The notes under the pieces are model-generated. The model ran no database searches, was not told the DNA's origin, and saw only the letters and a program-made list of their open reading frames with translations. Positions 35,450 through 49,600 of a stretch of DNA of 64,000 nucleotides are shown here, one piece after another. Source of the DNA: Tomocerus qinae (taxonomy: Eukaryota; Arthropoda; Collembola; Entomobryomorpha; Tomoceridae); the NCBI GenBank assembly GCA_020055645.1, contig CM034547.1:60919884-60983883 (forward strand), in the 5' to 3' direction. Made by a program: the position numbers and the translations under genes. The stretch's first letter is position 1. Every line of letters begins with the position of its first letter.

Positions 35450-35632
35450 TGATTGGTCCCATGGCTACGCCTCTCAGGGGCAAGGTGACGACATGCTCCA
35501 GAAAACTGGTTTCCCCAAACCAGTTCTTTCCAACCACTTTACCCCCGATTTCGATTCGGAGAACTGGTTGGGGGAAACCAGTTTTCTGGAGCATGTCGTC
35601 ACTTTGTCCCTGAGGGCGGAGCCCTGGAAACA
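35450..35632. mobile_element. Palindromic (foldback) MITE
   Basis: Two arms of about 75 bp are near-perfect inverted copies around a loop of about 30 bp. Both arms contain GACGACATGCTCCAGAAAAC followed by TGGTTTCCCC and AACCAGTTCT. Each arm also holds its own small palindrome, AACTGGTTT-CCCC-AAACCAGTT, so the single strand could fold at two scales. It reads as similar peptides on both strands, which is only a result of the symmetry. It lies 75 bp past the Ginger-like element. Confidence 0.75.
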
Positions 35633-38600
35633 TTCAAATCACTTTGGATGTTACTACAAAAAACGATTGAAAGATTCATGCACCACAAATATAATGTACT
35701 AAAGCGTAACTAAGTTGACAAAATGGCATTCTTAAGACAAAGACGTTTGAGATACACATGAGCTCTGCTCTAACCTTCAAGTAAATTAATTTTATTTAAA
35801 AATACAGAACCTAATTTTAACGTACCTATGTACACAGTGTTTGTACATATTGTTGCTTGTTTAAGTATACGTAGTCTTAACATTATTGCTTCTTGTTGTT
35901 AGATTTACATATTCTTACTCCATACACAATAGATTTTAAATATACCAACAAAACGTTGCTGCTTAGGTTTACATAAAACTTAATTCCACAACAATTCCAC
36001 ACATTTACCTGTGATGACAAGTAGTACTACAAATAATTCAATACATCAAAAAATAATTTTAGGTGCAATTCAAATGCAGATTAAAAATACACAAGACATT
36101 GACTTTTAAATCATCATTAATGAGATAATAAATATTCCTACTAATAATGCAGATTCTTATCAATCAAATCTTTTACTATTGTTTACACAGCAGGAAATGG
36201 TATTTAGCAATAATCGATATCATATTTATGTTAATGATTGTCTTCATATGAAAGTAGTATGTAGGCGGTAGGTAGGTACCTTGACTATTTTTACTAAATG
36301 ATGGAATAGAATTGTAGTTCAAGAATTAGCGTGCAAGGTTCTGCTACGGTACTTAATGTAGCGTGGAGTGAAGAAACAATTAGAAATATCGTAACAAGCG
36401 ACTTACCTACCTACCACGAATTTTAGCATCTCCTCGGGCAATCGTGTCACAATAGATATTAAACTCGGAAATAATAATAACGTAATAATAGGAGAAAGAC
36501 AATAGTTGCACTCGTGCAAAAACCCTGCCTGTCACTTTATTGCATTTCGCATTCCATGTCAAACAGATGCACATTATGTATATCAAACAGCAATCACTCT
36601 GTACTAAGTGTCTTCGCACCTGTCTTGTTCATCTGTCCTTGTCTGTATTGACAATTGACCCCAGACAAATGAAACAGAAACATGTCTTTTGTTTGCAATA
36701 GTAAACAATTAGGTCCGTTTGTCTTTGTCACTCCCATATTAATAATTCCTACCTAAGGAATCCCATTAACCTTATTAGCAGAAGGATGCTAAATGGTAAC
36801 TACTGTGTTTAACAGTTGTGCGAATGGCTTTGTGGTCCAATGACTAAGATTTTTTTTGGTTTGACATTCTCATATTTAAGAGGTAATTAGTCTTACAATA
36901 TTGCGACATTCTCATTTGTAATACAAACAGACAAAAAGTCGCATAATATCGAGACACATTTATTTATTATACTAATTTGACAGCATACACCCGTAGGGCT
37001 CTCTTGGGAATTTTTCTCCAGGTTACATCAATATACATGCCTAAATCCATTTACGTGTTAAAACGAAATAGCATATCATATTATGTGTACTTTTATTACC
37101 TTACTCATAGGGTAAGAGTTAGGACAACACGTAGAGCTGCATCATAAACCAGATTAGTTTTAGACACAAAATAATAATTGTTATAGCTTTGTTGCAAATT
37201 GAAAAGCGATAATTCATTTTAAACATCTCGAATTTATCACCATTTCTCAATCTTACTCATAACTTTATGACATTAAACTTTTTAGTACTACTACTACATT
37301 AAATTTGCTTCTTGAAGTTTGAATTCTAATTGAAATGAACACAATAGCATGGAGATAATATACAATTTAGTGTTCTAATTTCCGAATAAGTATCTAATTC
37401 CGATTCTGCTATTGTATCAATAGTGGCCTGCTTTGTAGTAATCAGAAAACGTTTCACGAAATGTTGCAATAGAGCCATAAGAAGTAAATGAATGATTTAT
37501 GGTGTTTACGGTAGGTTAAGAAGTTTTGTATGTGAATACTCATAAACGAAAACTTATGACCACTTAATAATAACGATAAACTTATTGCACCGTTGATATC
37601 GCATTTTGGTGAATGTATTAGAATTGTTTAAAAGCTTTTACTCTAAAAGATAGGCCTGTGTATGTAATTTTTTGGGAATTGTACGAATTTACATGCAAAT
37701 GAGGAGTTAATTAGGTTATTTAGCAATCGTTTATGTTAAACGTGTATATTTATTGTTATCCCTTGACCGATCTATTTACTTTGCTATCGGTTTAATTTTG
37801 TAGATAGAGATACGTGGTTGCTAGAATATAGAATTAGAACTTTTATGAGTACGACTCTTTGGTAATAAAACCACATAGCTGTACGTACACAGTTAATCTT
37901 TAGTTATATACTTCATCATTTCAATAATAAATATCAGTAAATAAAGATTTAATAGGAGAACAGCTGGCAAATCCTTGTGCACTTGTTACCACTTGAGAGC
38001 AGGTGCAATTTGTATGTGTACTTGCCATTCATCCTGCCATATTATTATTACGATTAGAAGCAATTTAAATTTTTGCGTAAGTCCTTTAGTAGATTGTATT
38101 CGTGCACAATTAAGAATATGCACGATATGGTGGTAAGAAGATATTAAAGAAATATAGATCACTGTATTCACCTGACTTTGTAAAACCATTCAGTTCATAT
38201 TAGAGCATCAAATTTATTGTAATATAGATCACATTACAAACGAAAGCGACATGGACATGCCTTGGCAATCATTTAAAAATGTGCTGGCTTCGCTCTAAAT
38301 GTATGAATTCACGTTGGGCATGAAAATAAATGATTGTAATGTGGTTTGCTTTTTTGGCTCGGTTGTCAGTGAGAAGAGTTTGATAAAAAAGCTCTAGTTT
38401 TCATTTGAGCAGCCGGGGGCATCCTCTGCTCACTAAACTACTTACAACTTATATGACATAACATATTTGTAACAGTCCACTTGAGCTGCAAACGACGAAT
38501 GCATCAACGGGCCAATATATATTGCCGATAATCTTTGCCCACATAAGTTCCGCAACCTCCTTTTCTTCAGATTTTATGTCTCACGATTTTATTTTCTAGC

Positions 38601-41600
38601 TTGTCTTGTCAGTTGGCTTCATCTCGTTTTCCTTGCACTCACCTCAGCTCTTTCTACCCATAATAAAAGTCAAATTATGCATTGATATTTGTATAGGCAA
38701 CCACGAATGAATAGATAGGTAGGTGTATAATGTGCTTTATGGATTTATGGAAATCAAATAAAGAATTTGCTCTACTAATGCTATAAGCTATTGTATAATT
38801 ATATACAGTGTAAAATATACGACCCTATAAATCAAGTGCTAATCGGTAAATGCTCAAGAAAACCAATTGTAAATGCCGACCGCTCTGATGGTTATATCGT
38901 TTTCTGGATTTTATTATAACTTTCGTTACCGAAACCAATTGCACATCCATATCACCATAAAATTAACATCAAAAAGAATTCTCATGATGACAGTTGCATG
39001 AATGAATTTCTTTTTAGCAGTACCGGATCCAGAGCAGAGCAAATTGAAGCATAAAGCTATAAAAGCCGCAGTGATTTCTTCAATTTACATAATTTCAGAC
39101 ATAGGTAAAGATATGTAACTCGTGTAATGTCTAAATCTGACATAATTCACAGAAAGTGCACAAGGGTTATGGCCAGAGTGTTACAATTTCATATTCTGAC
39201 GAATAATAAGTAGCTAATGCATAATGCATTATCTTTGTAATGCATATTTAATAATATTGTTTTTAAGATTGAATGAGATAGAGGTACATTTGCCGCTCTA
39301 CATACTACTACTGTATAGAATGTACATATTTCACATACTAAGAGTAAGTGCGAGAGTAAATCTCCTGAAGAAATGGAAATTAGGTTGATCTTTCTGCATT
39401 CTGTAATCTACATTAATCCATAAATTCAATAGATATTAATATGCAAGTTTTTCGTCACAATAATCAAAGGAAACATAATAGATAATGAACTTATTGCATA
39501 TTATTCGTAGAATTCGGCCAATCTCTGATTTTATTCTGTCCCAGGTACTACGATGTCAAACTTGCAAAGAATGAAGAATGGAAGCATTACGCAATATTCA
39601 AACCCAGAAGAAAAATACATACAGATAAGTGATGGTGTTAGCTACTTATGGTTTTACAGTTACATGCTTTGAATGGTTTTCCTATCAATAAAGAATAATC
39701 TGATTTGAGAATGGGCTTTTGAGCTGTGTGGCATATCATGACATAGATCGGCAGACCAGATAGTCAGATTAAATCAACTCAATAATCCTCAGGTCGTAAT
39801 AGATCACAGAGATAATCCACACAGTGTCACATCCATCTTTCCCGTAATGATTTCCTTTCGTTTTTTCATCATTTACATTTCAACCTTTTTTGCATTTATG
39901 AATATGAACTACTAATGTGAGTCGCTTATCTTCACAACTATTTTAAATTGGGCAGCTTAAAGATAACCAAAATGCTTAAACGAGACACTTTAATTTATGC
40001 GCTTCTCTTTCCATCAAGTACTATTTCTAATTTACTACGTGAATGCACTTTTTACGCCGTAATTTTGGGCTGGTTGACCTGCTTCTTAGACATGGCTTAG
40101 TTATTTGACCAATTTAAATTTATTGGATTACAGGTGATCATTAATTACCAACTTCTCTCATTAGCATATTATTGGACAGACAATCTAAAAATTCCTGCTG
40201 CGGTTTTCGATTGTTTCAAACTAAATCCCTCGAAAGAAAATAGTGCTTATGCAACCATTTTTAATTTCGAAAATGACTTCAGTAACTTTTGATATATTGA
40301 TTTTCGAGTGATAATTACAATTTCAGTCCTAAAAGTAAGCTCATTTTAGCAGCAAGTATTTTCTGGTAATTGGTTACAGCTTAGCTGTAAGTGCAAGTAG
40401 AGTATTTAAATATCCACATTGAAAGTAGTCAAAAGAGTAAAATAAAGAATTCCGGCCCACCCAAAGTAACCTTACAAAACACCTAATGAAATTACTACCT
40501 AACATAAAGCAGCTGAAGTAAATAAATAAAGTGAAGCTGAGTGATTGGTGCCTATTAAATTGCCAATTGGCATCCACCTACCAAGAATACATTTATTAGA
40601 AACGGTATGTTTAGTTTGAAATCCCATTCGTTGGCTAGAGTGTTGGTCTTGAGCTAAAATCGTGCAATTCTGTCCAACTGGTCGTTACTAAAAAATGTAA
40701 GCACCCTCCCGAAAGGAAATTAGGCACTATGTCAAGGTCTCTACAGGTTTAAAATTATATTTACGTGCATCCCGAATTAGGGCTAGTAATAATAATATAG
40801 CTAGAGCAGGACCAAAATTCAATGTAAGTCAAGAGAAATCATTACTGTGTATTAATATCTTGAGAGGACCTTCTACAAGTCACACCGTAAAATATTTATA
40901 CCTACTAACTGTATTGATTGTGCAACTGACTACATATTAACTACCTCTAATAAGATATAATAGCTCAAATGATGTATGATAAAATAGTCTTAAGAACATA
41001 TCTGAATAGTAAACGAAACAAGGATTATGTTTGTCCATGTATTTGTTATTTATGTATCTGATTTGGAGTTAATCAGTAAACCTGCAATTTTGAACAAGTG
41101 GGCCTACTGCGTTTGAATGGAGATCCTCTAGAAGATAAACCAACACAATGGAAATGGGTGATCCCGATTAAGTTATCATGAAACCGTGATCACTGTCTAT
41201 AACTCAGGACCATGTTATAAACTTGTAGAGCATAGTAAAAAGAACATAAAATATTTGCATGAGCAGTATAACTAATTAGGAATGCCATAAAAACCTTAGT
41301 TTATGTAGAAGTTATTGAATAAGTATAACAAGATTGTGGTTTACAGGTATAATAATTACAGCTCTAGTTTGAGGAATAAATGTAGCACCCATTTGGAGAT
41401 GCTGATGATTGATTCCTTTGCTTTGTTTGGATCTCTGCACGTCAAATGATGTTGCAAAGATCTTTTTATGTCTGGCAACTGTTAAAATACGAAATAAAAC
41501 TGATTTGAGCATATGAAACGAACATGACAAGTCAATGTGATAATTGTGTAGGAGGGAGCAGCCCTTTCTTTAAATGGCATCCAGAGCACAATTGCAAAAT

Positions 41601-44600
41601 TGCGATCCCAGTTCGTGCTTTTCTGGGTTAAAACAATGGCTTTGAATTTCCATACTGTGCTCTTTATGATTTTGGGCACAGAGTGAACCTAGTATGTAGT
41701 TCACCCTTACTATATACTATTATGCGTAGACTAAACATACTGTCCTTTGTTTCTGTCCTGCATATAGGATTGCACCACATTTTTATTATTACTGTTACCT
41801 TCGTCCATATTATTGTGTGAGTCAGAGAGTGTACTCAATTAAATTAACTACACTAAGTAGAATATCATGATTGCTACAAATACAAATATACTTGGGTGAT
41901 ACAAATGGTAATAAAACATGCAGGAATGCCTTAGCCCAACTGTTAGTAGTTAAAGCCGTACTTGTACTTCACTCTCTAACTTTAATTCACAGTTCTGATT
42001 CATTTTTCATTTTCATAGCACGTTGTAATTCCTTGCCTTACAATTACACACTTAGTCCGGCTACTCATTATTTAATTCGCGTCAGTCAACTCAATCTTTG
42101 TACACTCGCATAATGTACCTCTATTCTGACTGCCGTATGGTAGGTAATGATACCACTATAGATACACTTTCATTCATGTTATATAAATGCATGAAAATTG
42201 TAGGGCATGGCAAGGTAACTTGATTTGGGGATTCAATTCTTCACGAGTGAAACGTAGCAGAGCACAAGACAACGTGTCATGTCTGCCTCACACTTGCAAT
42301 TAGTTTAATGCTTTTAAACACTTATTTGTATACAAAACAGAATTTTTATCTCCTATCCCCAACATTTAGCTCCCAGCATCTTTGTCAAAATTCTCTCTCT
42401 ACCACGATTATTTCTACAGGTACAGGTATAGCCCTATTCTAATGACGAAATAGCTTGTTATACTCGTTTTAACTGAAGCTGTCTTAATATTGGCATCTAT
42501 TTAGAGAGCTGAATCAAACGTGAAATGATGACTGCGTATCAAATATTCATTTTCGGGACTGCCCAATACATAGCTTAGGACTCCAAATGCTTTATTCGTG
42601 TGACAATCAATGTCCTATACGTTTTACGATGTCTAATCATAATGTCCTTGATTGAAGGAACCATGCCACAAAGCTTGCTTTTTGGCAAATTAAATAAGGA
42701 TAACTATAATGCTAAGCTACATTGTAGCCTTGCCTCTATTTACTTTTACTGGCAATGAGTTCCCTCTGGTAATTGATAAAGGCTAGCATAATAGTACGTG
42801 AAAACTTCAATTTTTGTAACTGAATTTTTGTTCTAAATCTTTATTTACCTTTAGGTATTGTAAACAAAATCAATGTACACACTGCACATGAACCACATTC
42901 AAGGAAAGGAAGATCATTTTGGAATTTATATCAACATGTCATTAATAGGCTTACACGGAATAATATTTGCAGTACCTAGTTTTAGTTATGTACAGTAATG
43001 TTGTACGAGTTATTAAATAGGTAAGTAGAGTTGGATACTAACATAGAATAGGTAGTCGTAGTACTATAATAGTTACCACCAAATTTTGTTATTGCTGTGA
43101 GAAAATAATTGTTCCCTTGTTAAATAGGTTTTAGACAGCTTCCTGAAATAATACTGAAAGTAAAATCCTAGACGTGCTTGCATTTAGTAAGATAATAACG
43201 TATGTAATATCGTTGTTTATTAAAAACAACGTTGTGTGATGTGTTATTTCAGCTAAGATTAATGTAGCGTTAATCTTAAAGCTCATTGTCAACCCAGTTC
43301 ATAATTCTGTAGTACATAATAGATGAAGAAAATTCGTGATTTGAGATTTGCACGGCACGCGTCTGAATCGTATTCTTAAGTTTTCACAAAAGATAACAAT
43401 TGCTGTCAAAAGTTTTTCTACACTACTGTATGAGTTGTGAGCAAAGTAGGGATAGGCATTTCTGCAGTCATATTTCATATAGTGCTGTAATAAAATAAAT
43501 AGAGTTTAGCAAGATTTAAGTCAAAGGGAAGGTTTTCTTATTGTTCGGTAATATTAGTCGTAAGTTTGGTTTTACGCTTAAACATGAGATTTTTGAGCGT
43601 TTCTTTATCTTTCGGCTGTCTTGTCTTGCTCTGTCTGTTCTGGTGTTTATGTCATAGAAAAGAATACACCTAGACAGTGATTATGTATCTATTGTTACTG
43701 CAGACCGCAAACAATTTTTCTTAAAACTCGAGTTACGACAAAGCTAGCTGATTGTATGCGAGTTTCTGGTGTGGGCTTATTAATTATTCCCTCTTCCTGT
43801 GGATACAGTAGCTGGATTCTTGTAGGAAATAATTGAATGCAGGAGGGGTACTCGGAAAACGATGATTGCTAATAGAAAAATGCATAGATTATTACATTAG
43901 GTAAGTAGTAGGAAGCTAATAAGTACGTAGAAGTAATGAAAATGAAATGAATAAAGCATTACAGGATTAATACAGATATTAGATGGTTAAGAAAACACAG
44001 GAGTGGACGGAACGTTCTTGAAAAGAGTCTGCGAAGCCAATTAGTAGAGTTAATACTTAAATTAAGGAAAGCCTAATCGTTTCTCTCCCTACGCTGCATT
44101 TCACATTCACTAAGGTATTCACAGTCTTAATAGATACATTTATTGCTTCGTAGTAGTAACTCATAGGATAACGTGCATAGGAGAGAATTGTAATGTACGC
44201 TGGAATGTTAGTTATTCTGTATATTGAATTCGATGAGATGAAGACCACATAGAATTCAAGTTTCCTTTTTACCTGTAGGCATAATACTACAGTCGTAAGT
44301 AAGTACAAGTAATAATAATATCTTTGCCCTGTTATTATTACGATTTTGTTATGTACCGTGAGATGATACGTTACTTTACTACTATTTCCTATGAATCTGG
44401 TCTTAACTACTACCCTACTACGTCTTGCACCACTTCTTCATCTACACTCAAGTGCAATGCACTGCTTTTATTTACGCACCACATTTACATTCTATTGTGA
44501 CTGCACACACAAAAAACTAAAGTACAGTGCAAACAATGCACACAGATATGAAACGTAACCAAAATCAACCACTCCTACCTCAGAAATCATTGTATGCACA

Positions 44601-46243
44601 TATCTAATGCACCATTCCATTTCCCTTTCATTTAATTCTTCTTCGATCAGCTCTCCTTCAGTTTTTGCTCTAGATACCAAATGCAGTTGCTCTCTCAACT
44701 CCCTATAGGCTTCTGCATAAAGGATAATGAGTCAGCTATTCACATCTTACTATTATTTAACCATTTCAAAGGAAGATTCTTGTGTACACACAGCTACTTC
44801 TCCATCCACTGACATCCATACAATATGTCATCAACTAACAATAAGACACTTATCAATTACACTACCCACCATGTAAATATATTAAGCCTCGCAAATCTCT
44901 TTCATTATCCATACTGTTCTTTTTCAAGTTTTTTATTCACACATCCATCATTTATGATCTGCTCCATTTCAAAATGCGCTTCGACATAGTTATAAAAATT
45001 AATCAGCGATTTTATATCCAAACTAATTCTAAATTCTAACATAGTTAACTGTGCATAGCTTAAAATAAATGACATGAGTTTTGAGATGTTTGTAGTTATT
45101 GTGTATTTCGGAATTTTTGGACACGAATTTGGGATTTGCTAAAGAGGGATTAGAATAAAACTCTACACAGTACTAAAGTGCTGTTCTTTTTTGCGCTTTT
45201 AATTCCCATATGCATTATTATAATCTGTTCCAGATTGGCATACTTTTTAGATGGAAAACCTACATATTTTCAAATTGTAAATTATATTGTTCTATAACAT
45301 TTCACTGTGCATGGCATGCAATAAATGACATGATTTTATATTTAATGTGATAATTCGTGTATTTCGGAATTTTTGAGCTAGAATTTGTGATCTGCCATAA
45401 AGGGATGTGAATAAAACGCCCACAGTACTAAAGCGCCCGTGACCCTTTAGGCTCCGAAAATTATAACAAATCCGCCCCTGTAGTACTAACTGCATGTAAC
45501 GCTTATCCATTTTATCATTGCTTTTCTTTATATTCCCAAGATTATAGAGTTGGACACAGAAATACAAAGAACCTGGAGTGGATTACAAAGTGCCTTTAGT
45601 TTTCTTATCTGAAGCAGGTAGAACATAATTCTAGTCTTTCTGTACCTAGTACTAGTTTCTGCAAGACAAGACAGCTACTTTAATACTACTGATACTTTAC
45701 TATTACTACTTACTACTAGTAAACACTAGCTTAGCTTAGTGTAGTAGTGCTTAAGAACTGAAAGCATGTACCTCTGTGCATAAAGATTTGATTGTCATCA
45801 GACAGAAGATGTGGATTCAGACATGTGCGTATTGCTGCGTATACGGATAAGAATGCAGAGATACCACAGTTGAAAAGATTACAGAATGTTTGCAGTGGCT
45901 AGAGGAAAGTAAGAGCTTGGAGGTAACATACCATAACTACGTGTAATACGTAGATATATTATGCCAAAGGAAAACAACAAAGCAAATCTTGAGTAGAAGC
46001 GTAGCAATTGCATTGGATTGAATTGCATTTGGGATTTGGACGGACGCACTTCACGTAATGCATCATACTGCAACTGTGTGTACTGTGGATATTACGTCAA
46101 GTTGCACTATTAACGAAAGCAAGGCTAGATGAGCCAGACGAAGGAATCCAAAGGATCCTGCAAGCGATTCTACCTCTACTACTACTAACTGACTTGCTTT
46201 TCACTACCTTGCCTTCGCTAACTGATACCAAAGGGAGGGGTCT
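35633..46243. other. Long intergenic stretch, no gene supported
   Basis: AT-rich sequence whose open frames are all short, without family resemblance and on both strands equally. A TATAAAAG at 39058-39065 (plus) has nothing recognisable downstream. The only structure I can defend is the pair of direct repeats at 45048-45438. The right end must contain upstream control sequence of the cuticle gene. Confidence 0.5.
45048..45438. repeat. Two diverged direct copies of a repeat of about 136 bp
   Basis: Copy 1 spans about 45048-45183 and copy 2 about 45303-45438. They share ACTGTGCAT, AATAAATGACATGA, GTGTATTTCGGAATTTTTG, GGGAT..GAATAAAAC and CACAGTACTAAAG in the same order and spacing, with many differences between. 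The period is about 255 bp. There is no coding capacity. The second copy runs into a GC-richer tail (CCCGTGACCCTTTAGGCTCCG). It may be an old tandem duplication or two copies of a dispersed repeat. Confidence 0.7.
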
Positions 46244-46253
46244 TATATAAATA
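46244..46253 (+). promoter_or_regulatory. TATA box of the cuticle protein gene
   Basis: TATATAAATA, followed about 30 bases on by GGTTCATTG near 46275, a plausible start of transcription. The leader then begins with the CAA-rich string GACAACAACAAACAATCG. About 400 bases of leader precede the ATG at 46673, and its only other ATG is immediately followed by a stop (ATGTAA, 46391-46396). Confidence 0.7.
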
Positions 46254-46672
46254 GGATAAAAAGCATAAGTTTCGGTTCATTGTTCTTCCGACGAGTCCAC
46301 TGACAACAACAAACAATCGTCAACATCTCTCACGCAACTTGACACTACTTACATACATACACACTTACAACATTCAAATACCTACATAATATGTAATCAT
46401 AAGCAAAAACTGTGTATCAAACCAAGTTTCATCAATTGTGCGAGAATCTCACACCCAGTGAGATACTTTGACTTGGAGTGAAAAACATCCAAAGTTTGTT
46501 TGATTTGTTACTGTGAGATTCCATTGGAATCCTTTGGTTGATAGCCAACCGCTTGTGGTTTTGTGTGAATCTTCGTATTTTCTGCACTCACTGTTAATTA
46601 CCTGTGGTCTCATTGAATTCGCTTCTGAGAGACAGAAAACTTCAATTGGATACAATAACCAGCTTAAATACC

Positions 46673-49600
46673 ATGGTAAGATACCTTAGTACCTTCTTAT
46701 ACTACAGATCACTTATCAACCCAATGACAACTGTCTGTTTTCTTAAAAGTATAAGTTATAAGTTCATAAACTAAATTTTAGCTGCAGTACTATGTAATAC
46801 TGTCTGGAAAATAATTAATAGTTTCAATCCTATTGAGACAAATCTGTTGTAATATACTCTACTTAATTATAACGGGATCTCGTTTTAAATTAAATGGGAA
46901 TTAGAAATATTCAATTTCATTATTTTAACCCAATTTCTATTTTACGTTTATACTAGAAATTTTATAAAAAAAATTCTTTCTACTGCATACTTCAATGATA
47001 TGATGTAACTGCTACAGTATAGGTTTCAGCTATATTAAATGGTAAATGCACTTGCACTGAAGGTTACATTTGATTTTTTCCATCTTTTATGTCAAAGTCT
47101 GAATTTAATTGAGAAGTCGACAAGAGTAGAGGTAGACAGAGTTGTTGAGTTGTCTGTTTGGTGGCTAGTTGCTTGCTTTTGGCAGAACAGGACGTTTGTT
47201 GACCGAAGTATCTATCACCACTTAGATGTATTACTTGCATAATACATTAGGTATTTTATATACCTGCGTAGGGAGGGATGGTAGATGTGTGGTTACAATT
47301 AACGATGAGTGAATATTCTCCCATGTCATTTCTCTCTCGGACAAACTGACATCACTCACTTGAGAATCACAAGGGAAAAAGCCAGTTGGTTCCAGTCGCT
47401 GCTATGCCTGGATTCTCAGATCAGAAGAGTTAGATAGTTTAACTAGTAATAGAATAATAGAATGAAATCAAGTAACTCGTAGACAGAAGAAATTCTTGGC
47501 TTTGTTTTTCTACCTGAAGAATGACTGTTATGTTATGTAAGTAATGTTACATTAGTCGAGTTCAGTCTGTGGAAAAGTCTCTTTATTTTTTGTTCGAGGG
47601 CACGAAGGAACTCCTCAAGTTTCTTTTTTCCATGAATTCGTGCACCTCATCCTCTTCTTACGCGAATCATCGAAAAATGAACAATTTTTTGCTTCCCTAA
47701 TTTTACCTCTTGCATTTGTTATAGCGGTTTTACAGCAATGAACCTTACAAAATTAGTATGATGATAATAGTAAAGTGCGTTGGTTCGTTAGTCCGTGAGT
47801 TATTAATGGAATGACCTGTGAATTCTTTGGCATGGTGTAATTTACAGGGGAACGCGTGGAGAATTGGTTTTGTCCTTGTTGGCTCCTTGTTAGTGGCAGG
47901 AGTGACAGCTGGGCCTAAAGGTTATGACTACGACTACCAATACGATGGACAGGAGCCTTACAACAGTGTTGTCCCAGTTAAAGAAGTCTATGATTATCAT
48001 GTAAGTATTTATTTACGTTTATTTAAAGGCAATCAACCAAAGTCAAATTAGAAAATCAAAAATTAAATTATTGGAGTATAGTGGGAGCATTTTCCATACT
48101 GTCCAAACCTTTTCCTTTTTATTCTTGACATTTTATACATAGTATCGAGCTTATGGCAGAGATTCAAACTTCAAACACAAATAGAATTAATAAAAAACCT
48201 AATAATGCTATTTGAATTGCATTCATTTCATTTGTACGCTGTATAACTGTCAGGAATGTATGAACATGTTCATTTCCCTAAAAAACGTCACACTTTCTTT
48301 ATAATTTTCCCCCTAGGCGAAGCCTAAATATGCATTTGGATACGAAGTAGACGATTATTACAATCAGCTTTCGCATGGACGATGGGGTAAGATTTTTTTC
48401 TTTTTAAATATTTTTACAATTTAATTCACTTTTAGCCTTTCTTATATCTTTAATCTTTCTTAGAGATCCGCAACGGCGATATAACTCAGGGCCAATACCG
48501 AGTGTTGTTACCAGATGGACGAATTCAGGTTAGATTTATTTGTTTCATCTTGGATTGTGCTATGAATGAACAGCTCTAATTGTGTGAAGTGGCAGAAGTG
48601 ATGAACGAAAGCAATAAATAGAAGTAGAAGGAAACCAGATCCTGATTGTAGGTTGTAAATAGGAAACTAAATAGCGCTTAGATAAGATAGAGACTGGTTA
48701 GTATATTAAGAGCAGTCAGAAATGGACTATTAAGATAAGAAAAGACACTTCCCTGGACAAAAGACCGAGAAGAGTTGGAAACAGAGTCATTAGGCATTTT
48801 ATTTATATGGTAAGTATGCATATTAAGTACTATTTAACAACTTCTCCAATATTTTATCCAAACTGGTCGCTAATTTGAAAAGGTCATTCCTGTTTCCATT
48901 AGATGAACAGTTAAGTATTTAGACAGTAAAATATTTATAGGCATGATTAAAATGGTCTGAAAACGAAAGGAATTGTGGCGAGTAGTCGAGGAGAGTCATA
49001 AAGAAAAACGATGCCATATACGATGACATTAGAGAGTCATTAGGCTGAATAGGTTTTCACTTCAAGTAGGTAGTATCTTTCTGCACTGAAGGACCTCACT
49101 CACTTGACTGTCAGCTGTAGAAATCATATTATAGTAGGTCTTATCTGTCATGTCACTTATGAAAAGCTATTGCACGTTCTATCATCAGGGAAATTGTGAA
49201 CTGAAGGAATGAACGAATTACAGTACAAATAAATGGAGCAAAAACTAGAACTTCTATGTGATTTAAAATCCAAACCACAAGAGTATGAACATCCTAAAAC
49301 TCTGAGAGTGAGTGCTCAATACATGCAATGTGTATAGATTGAAATCAAAGAATTTTTTGTGCGTATCGAAAGGTAGACCTGGGACAGGTAGAGAGAATGT
49401 ATAAAAAAGTAGTTTCTCGGGTTGGATTATTGTCATTTTCTCATCTGAAGAATAAGCTAAGCCTGCGTTGTGCATGAATTTGAATACGGAACTTGAGATA
49501 ATGCATAAAATGCTATGCATAACTTTAGGATTCATAACAGAATAAGTGGTGGAGAATTGGAAAAGCTGTTGGAGAATGTAATTGTGATGCAGAAGGCTTA

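Noticed and set aside
35433-35702. Similar peptides on both strands at 35433-35702 and 35436-35633
   Set aside because: A result of the palindrome at 35450-35632; not genes.
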